Positions 36,877 to 46,100 of a stretch of 55,859 nt of DNA are shown here, one piece after another. Origin of the DNA: Candidatus Nyctobacter psychrophilus (GTDB taxonomy: Bacteria > Vulcanimicrobiota > Vulcanimicrobiia > Vulcanimicrobiales > Vulcanimicrobiaceae); assembly GCA_014305025.1 (NCBI GenBank), contig JACRTY010000016.1:51922-107780 (forward strand), read 5' to 3'. Position 1 is the first letter of the stretch; each line of letters opens with the position of its first letter. Position numbers and translations under genes: made by a program. The notes below the pieces were generated by a model, which saw only the letters and a program-made list of their open reading frames with translations, searched no databases and had not been told where the DNA came from.

Positions 36877-36912
36877 CAGCGATGTGCCACCCCGTTGGCA
36901 CATCGCTGTTTT
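36877..36912 (+). terminator. rho-independent terminator of sigH
   Basis: Perfect 13-base arms (36877-36889 and 36896-36908, core GATGTGCCA/TGGCACATC) around a 6-base loop CCCCGT are followed by TTTT. It lies 70 bases after the sigH stop. Confidence 0.9.
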
Positions 36913-36924
36913 AATGTAGTTGGC

Positions 36925-37374
36925 ATGAATCCGAAACGAGATCGTGGCATCTGTAACCGTGACGGATGTTTGAACGCGATCAAGAAAAACGCCACGCGGT
37001 TCTGCTCGATTCAATGCCATCAATATTCCGAATATCAACGGCGCAAGTCGTTGCTGTTGAGCGGCCAGTACCCTGCCGTTATAAACATGGTCGCCTTCTT
37101 GCGCCGATATCTCGTCGCTGCCCATGGTGAACGATGCACGCGATGTGGCTGGGATGAGCGGCACCCTTTGACGGGAAGAGTTCCAATCGAGATCGAGCAC
37201 ATTGACGGAGATTGGCGAAATAACCGACCGGAAAACCTGACGCTGCTGTGTCCGAATTGCCACAGTCTCACGGCAACATACAAAGCATTGAACCGGGGAC
37301 GGGGGCGAGCACATAGAATGGAACGGTATATCGCAGGCCGACGTAGCTCAGTTGGTAGAGCGGCATCCTTGTAA
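36925..37374 (+). CDS. HNH endonuclease-like protein ending inside a tRNA gene
   Basis: The 149-residue product has two zinc-binding cysteine pairs (CNRDGC...CSIQC near residues 10-34), then CTRCGWDE and the HNH core IEIEHIDGDWRNNRPENLTL followed by LCPNCHS (about 90-116). HNH proteins of this type are common in phages and mobile elements and nick or cut DNA. I start at ATG 36925; longer frames begin inside the sigH terminator. The last 12 codons are tRNA-Thr sequence, and the TAA stop (37372-37374) shares a base with the anticodon. Base composition is more AT-rich than its neighbours. It may be a recent insertion immediately 5' of the tRNA cluster. Confidence 0.75.
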   Translation: MNPKRDRGICNRDGCLNAIKKNATRFCSIQCHQYSEYQRRKSLLLSGQYPAVINMVAFLRRYLVAAHGERCTRCGWDERHPLTGRVPIEIEHIDGDWRNNRPENLTLLCPNCHSLTATYKALNRGRGRAHRMERYIAGRRSSVGRAASL

Positions 37375-37412
37375 GATGCGGGCCATCGGTTCGAGTCCGA
37401 TCGTCGGCTCCA
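37337..37412 (+). tRNA. tRNA-Thr (anticodon TGT)
   Basis: Acceptor stem GCCGACG/CGTCGGC is perfect, the anticodon loop CTTGTAA gives TGT at 37370-37372, the T-arm has TTCGAGT, and CCA is encoded (37410-37412). First of a four-tRNA cluster. Confidence 0.95.
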
Positions 37413-37457
37413 ACAGGACCATGGGCGAAAGCCCCATAAGCCAAGGCGGTCTGACGA

Positions 37458-37544
<87 letters not shown>

Positions 37545-37545
37545 C

Positions 37546-37619
37546 GCGGGCGTTGCATAGTGGTAATGCCTCTGCCTTCCAAGCAGAAGTCGCGAGTTCG
37601 ATTCTCGCCGCCCGCTCCA
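37546..37619 (+). tRNA. tRNA-Gly (anticodon TCC)
   Basis: Acceptor stem GCGGGCG/CGCCCGC is perfect, the anticodon TCC is at 37578-37580, and CCA is encoded at 37617-37619. Confidence 0.95.
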
Positions 37620-37631
37620 GAAAACTAAAAC

Positions 37632-37703
37632 GCCCCTGTAGCTCAGTGGTAGAGCGTGACATTGGTAATGTCAAGGCCATGGGTTCAATCCCCATCGGGG
37701 GCT
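37632..37703 (+). tRNA. tRNA-Thr (anticodon GGT)
   Basis: Acceptor stem GCCCCTG/CGGGGGC with one T-G pair, and anticodon GGT at 37664-37666. Unlike the other three, CCA is not encoded (the bases after the discriminator are TCA). It ends eight bases before the convergent malate synthase stop. Confidence 0.94.
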
Positions 37704-37710
37704 TCACGCA

Positions 37711-39201
37711 TCAGATCGGGTCGAACGCGCCGTGCACGATCATCGCTTCGCCGATCTCGCGCGCTTGGCGTAACGTTTCAGCAGTGCCGGCATCGGTTCC
37801 GGATGCGATGAACGTTGCCAGCTCTTCATCGAACAGCCGCGACACCTCAGCCTGCGTGTGCATTCCGTGCGCAACGCGTTGCGCGATCATCAGCCGGTAG
37901 ATGCGGTCGGTCGCCAAATCTTCCATGTAGCCGTCCAATAAACTGGCGCCCTTACCGTTGAGATAGCCGTTGCGATAGCGTATGACCGTCCGCACCGCCG
38001 CCCGTGTCCCTTCGGTCGTCGTCATACCGACGCCGGCAACTGACGGTCGCAGGTCGGGATGCGGGTCGAATCCCGGTCGATACGTATCGAGCTGATTCGG
38101 TTCCGGAAACTGGGCGACGGCGATCGCGTTCTGATCGGGATGTCCGGTCCAGGCGCCGTCCATCAGGCAGAGCGCTTCATTTTTCTTATCTTGCGCCAGC
38201 ACGCGCAGCGCGCGCTCGTTCAATTCGGAATCTTCGCGGCTCGGATAGAGCGCCGTCATGCCGCCGATGGCAAGCATGCCGTGCTTGTGACAAATCGACG
38301 GGATGAGAGTTCGCAAATTCTGGAAGAACGCCACATCGTGCGGGATCGTGTTACGATCCGGCAACACCCACTTGGGGTCATCGAAGTTGTAGTGAATGAG
38401 GCTCGCCATGTAGTCCCAGCGGCCGAGATTCAGTCCGAGCAAATGCTCGCGGAGGTTGTATGCAAACTCTTCGAGTTCAAAGGCAAGGGGGTGCGCTTCG
38501 CAGAGCGCCATGCACTTGATGTAATCCTTCGCCTGCCCCTTTGCTTCCGCGAGCGCCACAAAGACATCGCGCCACCACAGCGCCTCGTCGGCGGACTCGG
38601 ATTTCGGAATATAGATGCAGAGTGGATGCTTCAATCGCGACAAATCGAGTTGATGGACGAGGAGCGCGAGATCGAACAGCGACGCTGACGTTGTTTGCGG
38701 ATAGACGCCGGCTTGGCTGAGATGCAAGCCTCGGACGCGCGTCAAGATCACGGGGGCCGACTCCTTGATGCCGACGGTGCGTCCCCGCTTGCGATCTTCA
38801 TACGTCAACTCTCCGTAGAGCGCAGCGACGATATTTCCGACCCCGAGCAACGTGTGGTCCCACTGATTGGCCATCGAGTCTTCCAGGTCGAGCATCACAC
38901 CGGGCGCGCCGGAGTTGAGCATCTTCACGACGAGTTCGACATCGTCGGCCGGTCCCGTCATCTGATTGCGCTGGTCACGGCACCATGCCGGCAAGGTGAT
39001 GGTCCATGCATTGTCGGTCGCCGGTGAAGCAGGCAGAAATCCGGGTCGCTCCCCGGCAAGCGACTCGGCGAGGACTCGCTTTCGCTTGCCGGCCAGCGCT
39101 TGCTGCCGCGCGGTGAAGCGCTCGTGCAACGGTCTAAAGAACGACGCGAAGCCGGCCGGAAGATCGCGCTCGATTGAAAATCCCGTAGGAGCGGTGTTCA
39201 T
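37711..39201 (-). CDS. aceB: malate synthase A
   Basis: This enzyme condenses glyoxylate with acetyl-CoA to malate in the glyoxylate cycle. Family blocks are MLDLEDSMANQWDHTL, VILTRVRGLHL, LCEAHPLAFELEEFAYNLRE, LNLGRWDY and MDGAWTGHPD, which include the catalytic arginine and acidic metal ligands. From ATG 39201 it has 496 residues; the frame extends 26 codons further but that part is not family-like. No isocitrate lyase is nearby, so glyoxylate would have to come from elsewhere. It runs convergent to the tRNA cluster and divergent from the NRPS operon. Confidence 0.93.
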   Translation of the reverse strand: MNTAPTGFSIERDLPAGFASFFRPLHERFTARQQALAGKRKRVLAESLAGERPGFLPASPATDNAWTITLPAWCRDQRNQMTGPADDVELVVKMLNSGAPGVMLDLEDSMANQWDHTLLGVGNIVAALYGELTYEDRKRGRTVGIKESAPVILTRVRGLHLSQAGVYPQTTSASLFDLALLVHQLDLSRLKHPLCIYIPKSESADEALWWRDVFVALAEAKGQAKDYIKCMALCEAHPLAFELEEFAYNLREHLLGLNLGRWDYMASLIHYNFDDPKWVLPDRNTIPHDVAFFQNLRTLIPSICHKHGMLAIGGMTALYPSREDSELNERALRVLAQDKKNEALCLMDGAWTGHPDQNAIAVAQFPEPNQLDTYRPGFDPHPDLRPSVAGVGMTTTEGTRAAVRTVIRYRNGYLNGKGASLLDGYMEDLATDRIYRLMIAQRVAHGMHTQAEVSRLFDEELATFIASGTDAGTAETLRQAREIGEAMIVHGAFDPI

Positions 39202-39283
39202 GCAACGATGCTCGGTTCTTTCCTCACCAAAAGCGGCCTGCGGTAGAGCATCGGCGGACTCGGAGAATCGCCGCAGCATGCGC

Positions 39284-39300
39284 GGTGCGATATTCGCACC
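39284..39300. promoter_or_regulatory. 17-base palindrome, possible operator
   Basis: GGTGCGATATTCGCACC has perfect 7-base arms around TAT. It lies about 83 bases upstream of the malate synthase start and between two divergent units, a typical place for a regulator site. Confidence 0.4.
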
Positions 39301-39537
39301 TTGGCGCGAAAGCAGAAGAGCTCAGCGAAAGTCGCAAACTTTCATGAGGTATTGCGCGTTCATGCAATTGCAGTGCGTCGTAACGTTATTGGCATCGATG
39401 AGCGCCCAAACGGACAAACAAGCAGTCTAACGGACTATCGTAGGTGGGAAACGGGCCCATCGTACTTTAGGTCTTTTGGCGGCAGTAAGCGCGCCGTAAC
39501 GCACGAACTGTACATGAACGCCGCCTTACGACGCCGG

Positions 39538-39566
39538 TTGTTTCCGCATCTTTCGACGTTTATGCT
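39538..39566 (+). promoter_or_regulatory. candidate promoter of the NRPS operon
   Basis: TTGTTT (39538-39543), 17 bases, TATGCT (39561-39566). Each box matches consensus at four of six bases. Transcription would begin near 39573, about 50 bases before ATG 39623. Confidence 0.4.
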
Positions 39567-39622
39567 AAATTGTGCATAGCGCCGCGGGCCAAATCTTCAA
39601 TAGAAGCGAGTTAGCGTTCCTA

Positions 39623-41416
39623 ATGGATCGTTGTATACCGGGATCGGTGGAACGTCGGGCGACCAGCAATCCCGACGCCGTTGCCGTGATCGACGGCAAC
39701 CATCAGATCACGTATGCAGAACTCGAGGCGGCGGGGACGGCGCTCGCTCGTGAATTGGAGGCGCGCGGCGTCGGGCGCGATGCAGTCGTCGCACTTTGCT
39801 TGTCGCGGTCAGCTGAGCAAATCATTGCCAGCCTTGCAATCATGAAAGCCGGTGCAGCGTATCTGCCGCTTGACCCCTCTCATCCGAGGGAGCGCCTGGA
39901 GTTCATTCTGTCGGATGCAGGCGTGGACGTGCTCGTCGCCGGTGCCGACTTCTGCGCGTTGTTCGTAGACAAAGTCCGGCACTGCATCGTGCTTACGACC
40001 AACGAACCAATCGCCGCACACTTCGCCGTTAGTCCCAGTGATCTAGATGCAAGGGACTTGGCATACGTAATCTATACGTCGGGCTCGACGGGTCGCCCCA
40101 AAGGTGTGGAGATAACGCATGCGAGCCTGATGAACCTGGTTGACTGGCACGTGGCAGCTTTCAACGTGACCGACGTCGATCGCGCGAGCCACCTCGCGCA
40201 GGTCGGCTTCGATGCTGCCGGTTGGGAAGTGTGGCCGTACCTCATCGCCGGAGCGACGATCGTCATTGGCGATCCCGCGCTGATGCAAGAGCCCGAAGCG
40301 CTGCGTGACTGGCTATGCCGAAACCACATCACGCTCTGCTATGCGTCTGCCCCGATCGCGGAACGTTTGCTGCAACTCGCGTGGCCGGCGCCGGTCGCGT
40401 TGCGCATTTTGCTGACCGGCGCGGACCGCTTGCATACGTTTCCTCCCGCGACCTTGCCCTTTGAGGTCGTCAACAACTACGGACCTACCGAGGCGACCGT
40501 GGTTACGACCTCTGGTCGTGTACCGGCGGGTTGCGTCGGCGGTTTTCCTTCCATCGGATTGCCGATTCGCAACGCGCGCGTGTACGTCGTGGATTCGGAT
40601 GGCAACCGCGCAGCTCCCGGTGTCGAAGGCGAATTATGGCTCGGCGGCGCGGGCGTGGCGCGCGGCTACCGCAATCGCCCCAGCCTTAACGCCGCGGTCT
40701 TCGGTCCCGACCTGTTCGATGCGACGCCCGGTGCACGCATCTTTCGGTCGGGCGATCGCGGGCGCGTTCTTCCGAGCGGCGAGCTTGCATTCGCGGGGCG
40801 CATCGACCAGCAACTCAACGTGCGCGGTTACCGCGTCGAACCCGCGGAAATCGAGCAAGCGCTCAACGAGCACGATGCAATCGTGGCGAGCGCCGTCATC
40901 GCTCGCGACAACGATGGTCACGATACGAAGCTGGTGGCGTACTTCGAAGCACCCGCGCAGCCGCCGGCGCTGCGGGAGCTGCGGACGTTTTTGATGCGCC
41001 GCCTGCCCGCCTACATGGTGCCAGCCCTCTTCGTTCCCGTCGCGCGGCTTCCACTCTCGGAAAACGGCAAAGTCGACCGTGCCGCCCTCGCCGCGCTCGG
41101 TACGCACGACAGTCTCGCCGATGAAGCCTATGTCGCTCCGCGCACCCCGACCGAAACGCGCATTGCGGCGATCGTCGCGCCTCTTCTAAAGTTGGAAAGC
41201 GTCAGCGTCGACGACAATCTCTTCGTGATCGGTGGCCACTCGTTGCTCGGCACGCAGATCATTGCGCGAATCCGCGATGCCTTCGGCGTGCGGATCGGCT
41301 TACGTTTCCTGTTCGACTCGCCGACGGTCGCGGCGCTCGCGGCCGAAGTGGATCGTACCGTGGTGCACCCGCAAGAAAGGTCGGCCGCTTCCGCGCCTGC
41401 CGCTGCAAGCGCATGA
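39623..41416 (+). CDS. NRPS adenylation-peptidyl carrier didomain protein
   Basis: The 597-residue protein activates an amino acid with ATP and loads it on its own carrier domain. The adenylation domain (about 10-490) shows core A3 YTSGSTGRPKG (151-161), A5 NNYGPTEAT (284-292), A7 RSGD (375-378), A8 GRIDQQLNVRGYRVEPAEIE and A10 NGKVD (481-485). The carrier domain (about 505-575) has DNLFVIGGHSLL with the phosphopantetheine serine at 540. My reading of the specificity pocket is D-A-W-Y-L-G-N-V-V-K, close to known leucine-type codes. It has no condensation domain, like A-PCP loaders (NovH, NikP1) that present an amino acid to a P450. ATG 39623 fits the candidate promoter. ATGA couples it to the P450. 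Confidence 0.88.
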   Translation: MDRCIPGSVERRATSNPDAVAVIDGNHQITYAELEAAGTALARELEARGVGRDAVVALCLSRSAEQIIASLAIMKAGAAYLPLDPSHPRERLEFILSDAGVDVLVAGADFCALFVDKVRHCIVLTTNEPIAAHFAVSPSDLDARDLAYVIYTSGSTGRPKGVEITHASLMNLVDWHVAAFNVTDVDRASHLAQVGFDAAGWEVWPYLIAGATIVIGDPALMQEPEALRDWLCRNHITLCYASAPIAERLLQLAWPAPVALRILLTGADRLHTFPPATLPFEVVNNYGPTEATVVTTSGRVPAGCVGGFPSIGLPIRNARVYVVDSDGNRAAPGVEGELWLGGAGVARGYRNRPSLNAAVFGPDLFDATPGARIFRSGDRGRVLPSGELAFAGRIDQQLNVRGYRVEPAEIEQALNEHDAIVASAVIARDNDGHDTKLVAYFEAPAQPPALRELRTFLMRRLPAYMVPALFVPVARLPLSENGKVDRAALAALGTHDSLADEAYVAPRTPTETRIAAIVAPLLKLESVSVDDNLFVIGGHSLLGTQIIARIRDAFGVRIGLRFLFDSPTVAALAAEVDRTVVHPQERSAASAPAAASA

Positions 41417-42675
41417 GAACCCTGTCCAGCCTGACGCAACTCCTCGATCCCGAGGTGCTGGCAGATCCGTATCCGCTCTACCATCAGCTTCGTGCGGAAG
41501 ATCCCGTGTGCTGGGATCCGTTGTTGCACGCGTGGGTCGTGACGGGATACAGCGACGTCGTGACCGTGTTGCACGACTTCTCGGCCGAACGGACCCCGTC
41601 GCCCGAAAAACTGGCCTCCATCGGACTCGGTGATCTCGGGCCCATTGCGCGCGTCATGGTCAAGCAAATGCTTTTCATGGACCCGCCCGCGCACGCGCGG
41701 GTGCGCAAGCTCGCGGCGTATGCGTTCACGCCGCATCGGGTCGCGGTGCTGCACGGACACATACGCGACGTCGTCGAGCGGCTACTCGACCGGATCGCCG
41801 GTGCCGGACGACTCGACGTGATTGCGGATTTGGCCGAACCGTTGCCGTATACGATCACCGCCGAAATGCTCGGCGTGCCGCTCGACGACGCGCCACAGTT
41901 GAAAGTGTGGTCGCAAGACTTCGCCGAGATGCTCGGTAATTTTCAACATAATCCCGAACGCGCTGCGGCCGTCGGCCGCAGTGTCGACGCGATGACGGCG
42001 TACTTTCACGACGCCGTCCGTAGCATGCGTGTGCGGCCGCGCCCCGGCCTGATCGCGTCGTTTCTCGAAGCCGCGACCGACGGCGACCGGCTGACGGAAG
42101 AGGAAGTAGTCGCGAACACGATCGTGACGATGGTCGGCGGCCAGGAAACGACGACCAATCTGATCGGCAACGGGATGCTGACGCTGCTGCGGCACCCTGC
42201 CGAACTGTGCCGCCTACATGATGCACCCAATCTGATCCCGAGTGCCGTCGAGGAGATGCTGCGCTACGAACCGCCGAGTCAGCAAACGGCGCGGCTCGCT
42301 CCCTACGATGTCGAACTCGGCGGAAAACAAATCCGCAAGCGTCAGGCGGTCATCGCCGTCATGGCTGCGGCCAACCGCGATCCAAGCCGTTTCCCGCAGC
42401 CGGATCGCTTCGACATCGAACGCACCGACAATCGTCACCTTTCCTTTGGTTGGGGAGCGCACTTCTGCTTCGGCGCTGCGCTAGCGCGCATGGAGGCGCA
42501 CGCGACGTTCGAAGCGCTGCTGCGCCGTTTCGAACGCTTCCGGCTCGACGGCGTCGCCGACGCGTCGCTGCGTTGGCGCACGAATCTCGGATTGCGCGGT
42601 CTCGTCGCATTGCCCGTTGCTTTCGAGCGCGTTGGAGCGCGTGAACTCGTCGGGTTACCCGTCGCCGTTCAGTGA
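41413..42675 (+). CDS. cytochrome P450, probably acting on the carrier-bound amino acid
   Basis: The 420-residue soluble bacterial P450 has an I-helix MVGGQETTTN, the ExxR pair EEMLR, and heme ligand C352 in FGWGAHFCFG. In paired A-PCP/P450 systems the P450 usually hydroxylates the beta carbon of the carrier-tethered residue; the same is inferred here from gene order and coupling (ATGA with the A-PCP gene, GTGA with the MaoC gene). No ferredoxin or reductase gene is in the operon. Oxidation of a later dipeptide intermediate is an alternative. Confidence 0.88.
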   Translation: MRTLSSLTQLLDPEVLADPYPLYHQLRAEDPVCWDPLLHAWVVTGYSDVVTVLHDFSAERTPSPEKLASIGLGDLGPIARVMVKQMLFMDPPAHARVRKLAAYAFTPHRVAVLHGHIRDVVERLLDRIAGAGRLDVIADLAEPLPYTITAEMLGVPLDDAPQLKVWSQDFAEMLGNFQHNPERAAAVGRSVDAMTAYFHDAVRSMRVRPRPGLIASFLEAATDGDRLTEEEVVANTIVTMVGGQETTTNLIGNGMLTLLRHPAELCRLHDAPNLIPSAVEEMLRYEPPSQQTARLAPYDVELGGKQIRKRQAVIAVMAAANRDPSRFPQPDRFDIERTDNRHLSFGWGAHFCFGAALARMEAHATFEALLRRFERFRLDGVADASLRWRTNLGLRGLVALPVAFERVGARELVGLPVAVQ

Positions 42676-43139
42676 CGGAGCGGTATTTTGAGGATTTCAC
42701 CATCGGCGACGTTTACCGGCATCGGCTTGGCCGCACGGTAACGGAAACCGATAATCTGCTGTTCACGATGCTCACCCTAAACACCGATTCGCTACACTTC
42801 GACGCGCATCGCGCGGCCAAGACGCCGTTCGGCCGCATCGTCGTAAACTCGTGCTTCACGCTCTCCCTTGCCGTCGGCCTATCGGTTGCCGACCTTAACG
42901 AACACGGTCTCGTCAGCATGGGCTGGGGCAACATCGAGTTGCCGAGTCCGGTGTTTATCGGAGACACGATCTACGCGTCGAGCGAAATCGTCGATCTCGG
43001 CGAGCCTCCCGACCGGCAAGACGTCGGCATCGTCGTTGCGCGCACTACCGGCCGCAATCAGCGCGACGAGACGGTGATCGCGTACGAGCGGACGTTCATG
43101 GTGTACAAGCGTGGACGTGATCCGCGTGAACGACGGTAA
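42672..43139 (+). CDS. MaoC-like hotdog-fold dehydratase/hydratase
   Basis: The 155-residue single-hotdog protein resembles MaoC-like hydratases of the mesaconyl-CoA group. The hydratase 2 signature region is LNTDSLHFDAHRAAKTPFG (about 36-54): His42 is present, but the position usually held by the catalytic Asp is Asn37, a variation shared with that group. In the operon it follows the P450 (GTGA overlap) and overlaps the second NRPS gene by 29 bases. It could dehydrate a beta-hydroxyacyl-carrier intermediate to a dehydroamino acid, but activity on a carrier substrate is inference. Confidence 0.8.
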   Translation: MTERYFEDFTIGDVYRHRLGRTVTETDNLLFTMLTLNTDSLHFDAHRAAKTPFGRIVVNSCFTLSLAVGLSVADLNEHGLVSMGWGNIELPSPVFIGDTIYASSEIVDLGEPPDRQDVGIVVARTTGRNQRDETVIAYERTFMVYKRGRDPRERR

Positions 43140-46100
43140 CGCTTCGGTCCTCGACAAAGCGCTCGGTGCCGGGGGCACCGTGCCGCTCTCCTTTGCACAG
43201 GAGCAACTCTGGATCGTCGAACAGCTCCTTACGTCGGCCCGTCCGTATAATGCGCGCCGCGCTTTCCATCTCGCCGGCCCGCTCGACGTCGTGGCTCTTG
43301 AGCGGAGTCTCAACGCGATCGTTCGTCGCCATGCGATCCTCCGTACGACGTTTTCGGAGTGTGATGGCGAGCCTGTGCAAGTGGTTGCACCGTCTCTGCA
43401 CGTGTTCGTCGCGCTCGAGGATATAGAGAATGAGATCGACCGTGAGGGCACATTGCCGCGGCGCATTGCCGACGAAAGCGGACAGCCGTTCGATCTCGCG
43501 ACGGGGCCGCTCGTGCGGGCAACTCTGTTCCGGCTGGGGCCACTCGAGCACGTTCTACTGCTGGTTTTGCACCACGCGGTCTGGGACGGCGCCTCGACGC
43601 CAGTCTTTAACGCAGAGTTAGGGGCGGGCTACCGCGCGTACCGCGCCGGAGAAGCGCTCACGCTTCCCGACTTGCCCATGCAGTACGCGGACTTCGCGCG
43701 GTGGCAGCGGCAATCGCTCGGTGGCCAAGATGTCGCGGAGCAGTTGCGGTATTGGCGCGATCGGCTCGCCGGTGCACCCCCCGCGATCGAGCTACCGGGG
43801 GAGCGCGAGCGTCCCGCCGTGATGACGTTCCGAGGTGCAGCCCAAACGCGCTTGCTTCCGCGCGCGCTCCTCGACGACACGCGGGCGCTCGCTCGGGCCG
43901 CCGGTGCATCGACATTCATGACGCTTCTCGCGGCATTCGCCGCGCTGCTCTCTCGGTACACGGGTCAGCACGATCTCGTGATCGGGACGCCCAGCGCCGG
44001 ACGTTCGCGTACGGAGTTCGAAGAACTTATCGGCTTCTTCGTCAACACGCTCCCCCTGCGCATCGCCGTCACGCCCGGGGTCCGGTTTCGCGAACTGCTC
44101 GACGCCGTGCGCAACGACGCTCTCGACGCGTATGACCGGCAAGATGTTCCGTTCGAGCGACTCGTCGCTGAACTGCAGCCGGAGCGTTCTCTCGCCACAA
44201 CGCCACTCTTCAACGTCATGTTTTTGACGCAAGGTGAAGGCGAACTCGGAGCTGAGCTCGAGCTCGAAGGGCTCGAGATTCGCCCTTTCCCGCTTGAGAG
44301 TACAGCGACGAAGTTCGATCTAACGTTCCGCATCGCGGAGCGGCAAGACGGTCTGCTTTGCTCGATGCAGTATTCTACCGACCTTTTCGAAGCTGCGACG
44401 ATCGAGCAAATGTTGCGCCATTTCGAGAACCTGCTGCGCGGCGCACTCGCGGAACCCGATGCCACGATTGCGGCGCTACCGATGCTTGATGATGCCGAGC
44501 GTAGGCGTTTGGTGGTCGAATGGAATCACACCGAGCGGCCGTACTCAAGTAACTGCAGCATCCATGCGCTCGTGTCGGATCAAGCGGCCAAGATGCCCGA
44601 CGCCGTCGCCCTGAATCTCGGCGATTGGACGGTGACGTACGGTGTGCTCGAGCGGCGTGCCGACCGCCTGGCGCGTGCGCTGTTGGTGCGCGGCGTTGCT
44701 CCGGGGGAGCCGGTCGGATTTGTCGCTGCTCGCGATCCCGACAGCATCGTCGCGATGCTCGGAATACTCAAAGCTGGGGCAGCCTACGTTCCTCTGGATC
44801 CGGAGTACCCGAGTGAGCGGATCTGCTACATGCTTGACGATGCGAAGGTGCGACTGGTCGTCGTGCCGCCGAGCGCGTCGTCGTTCACAATCCCGGCCGA
44901 TCGGGGCATCACTGCAATTTCGAGCGACCAGCCGGACGACGGCGGCATCGCGGTGCTGCCGCTGGTTGGACCCGACGATCCCGCCTATGCAATTTATACG
45001 TCGGGATCTACGGGCAAGCCGAAGGGCGTTGTCGTGAGCCATCGTGCGATTGCTCGGCTCGTCACGGGGACGGATTACGTGACCATCGATAAAACCGACG
45101 TGATGGGGGGCGTGTCGAGTCTCTCCTTCGATGCCGCGACGTTCGAGGTGTGGGGGACGCTGGTAAACGGTGCGCGTCTCGCTATCATCCCTCGAAACGT
45201 CACGCTTTCGTCCGAAGAGTTTGCGGTTGCTATCGGCCATCAGCGCGTGACGATAATGTTTCTTACCTCAGCGCTTTTCCGGCACGTCGCTCGGTACGTG
45301 CCAACCGCGTTTTCGCCGCTCCGCTGCTTACTGGTCGGCGGTGACGCAGTCGACGCCGGCGCCGTGCGCACCGTCTTGGTCAGCGGACGACCGCGCCAGT
45401 TGCTTAACGGCTACGGGCCCACGGAAGCGACGACGTTTGCGTGCACCTACGAGATCGTATCCGCGCCGGGCGAGAACGTTCCAATTGGTCGACCGATCGC
45501 AAACACCCAGGCGTACATACTTGACGCCGACATGAACCCCGTTCCGATCGGTTGTCGTGGTCAGTTGTATATCGGAGGGCCTGGTCTGGCCCGCGGGTAT
45601 CTCAACGACGATGAATTGACGGCCAGCGTGTTCGTTGTGAACCCGTTCGTTGCAGGCGCACGACTGTATGCAACGGGCGACCTCGCGCGCTACCGAGATG
45701 GCGGAACCATCGAATTCTTGGGGCGCGCCGACCGGCAGGTCAAGGTCCGCGGTTTTCGGATTGAACTGGGCGAGGTCGAAAGCGCTCTCAAGCGCATCGA
45801 CGGAGTGGGCGACGCCGCCGCACGTGTCTGCGACGATGAGTTGGGCGACAAACGGCTGGTCGCCTACGTCACGGAATCTCATGCAACGGGCCATGATGGA
45901 GAGCACTACCGCCGTCTGCTCGCGCAGCGTTTGCCGCGCTATCTCGTCCCAAATACCGTGACCGTCATATCGAGCTCCATCAACGTCGCATTGACGGTCA
46001 ACGGTAAGACTGATCGTGAGCGCATTCTCGCGCCCGTGCCGACGACTCACACCGCACCGCGCGCTCCAGAGAGCGAGGCCGAACTGCGCTTGGCCTCGTT

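Larger units (their letters stand above)
39202..39622. other. 421-base divergent intergenic region between malate synthase and the NRPS operon
   Basis: No gene is convincing here. The region holds a perfect palindrome GGTGCGA/TCGCACC with a TAT centre (39284-39300), which could be an operator, and a candidate NRPS promoter at 39538-39566. A 92-codon plus-strand frame (39301-39579) lacks any recognisable feature. Confidence 0.55.

Noticed and set aside
37684..37703. 3' end of tRNA-Thr(GGT) as an integration site of an island
   Set aside because: I found no second copy of the tRNA 3' end near 47.2 kb and no integrase gene in the segment.
39301..39579. 92-codon plus-strand frame before the NRPS operon
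   Set aside because: No domain, no ribosome-binding site, and it covers the candidate promoter of the NRPS operon.
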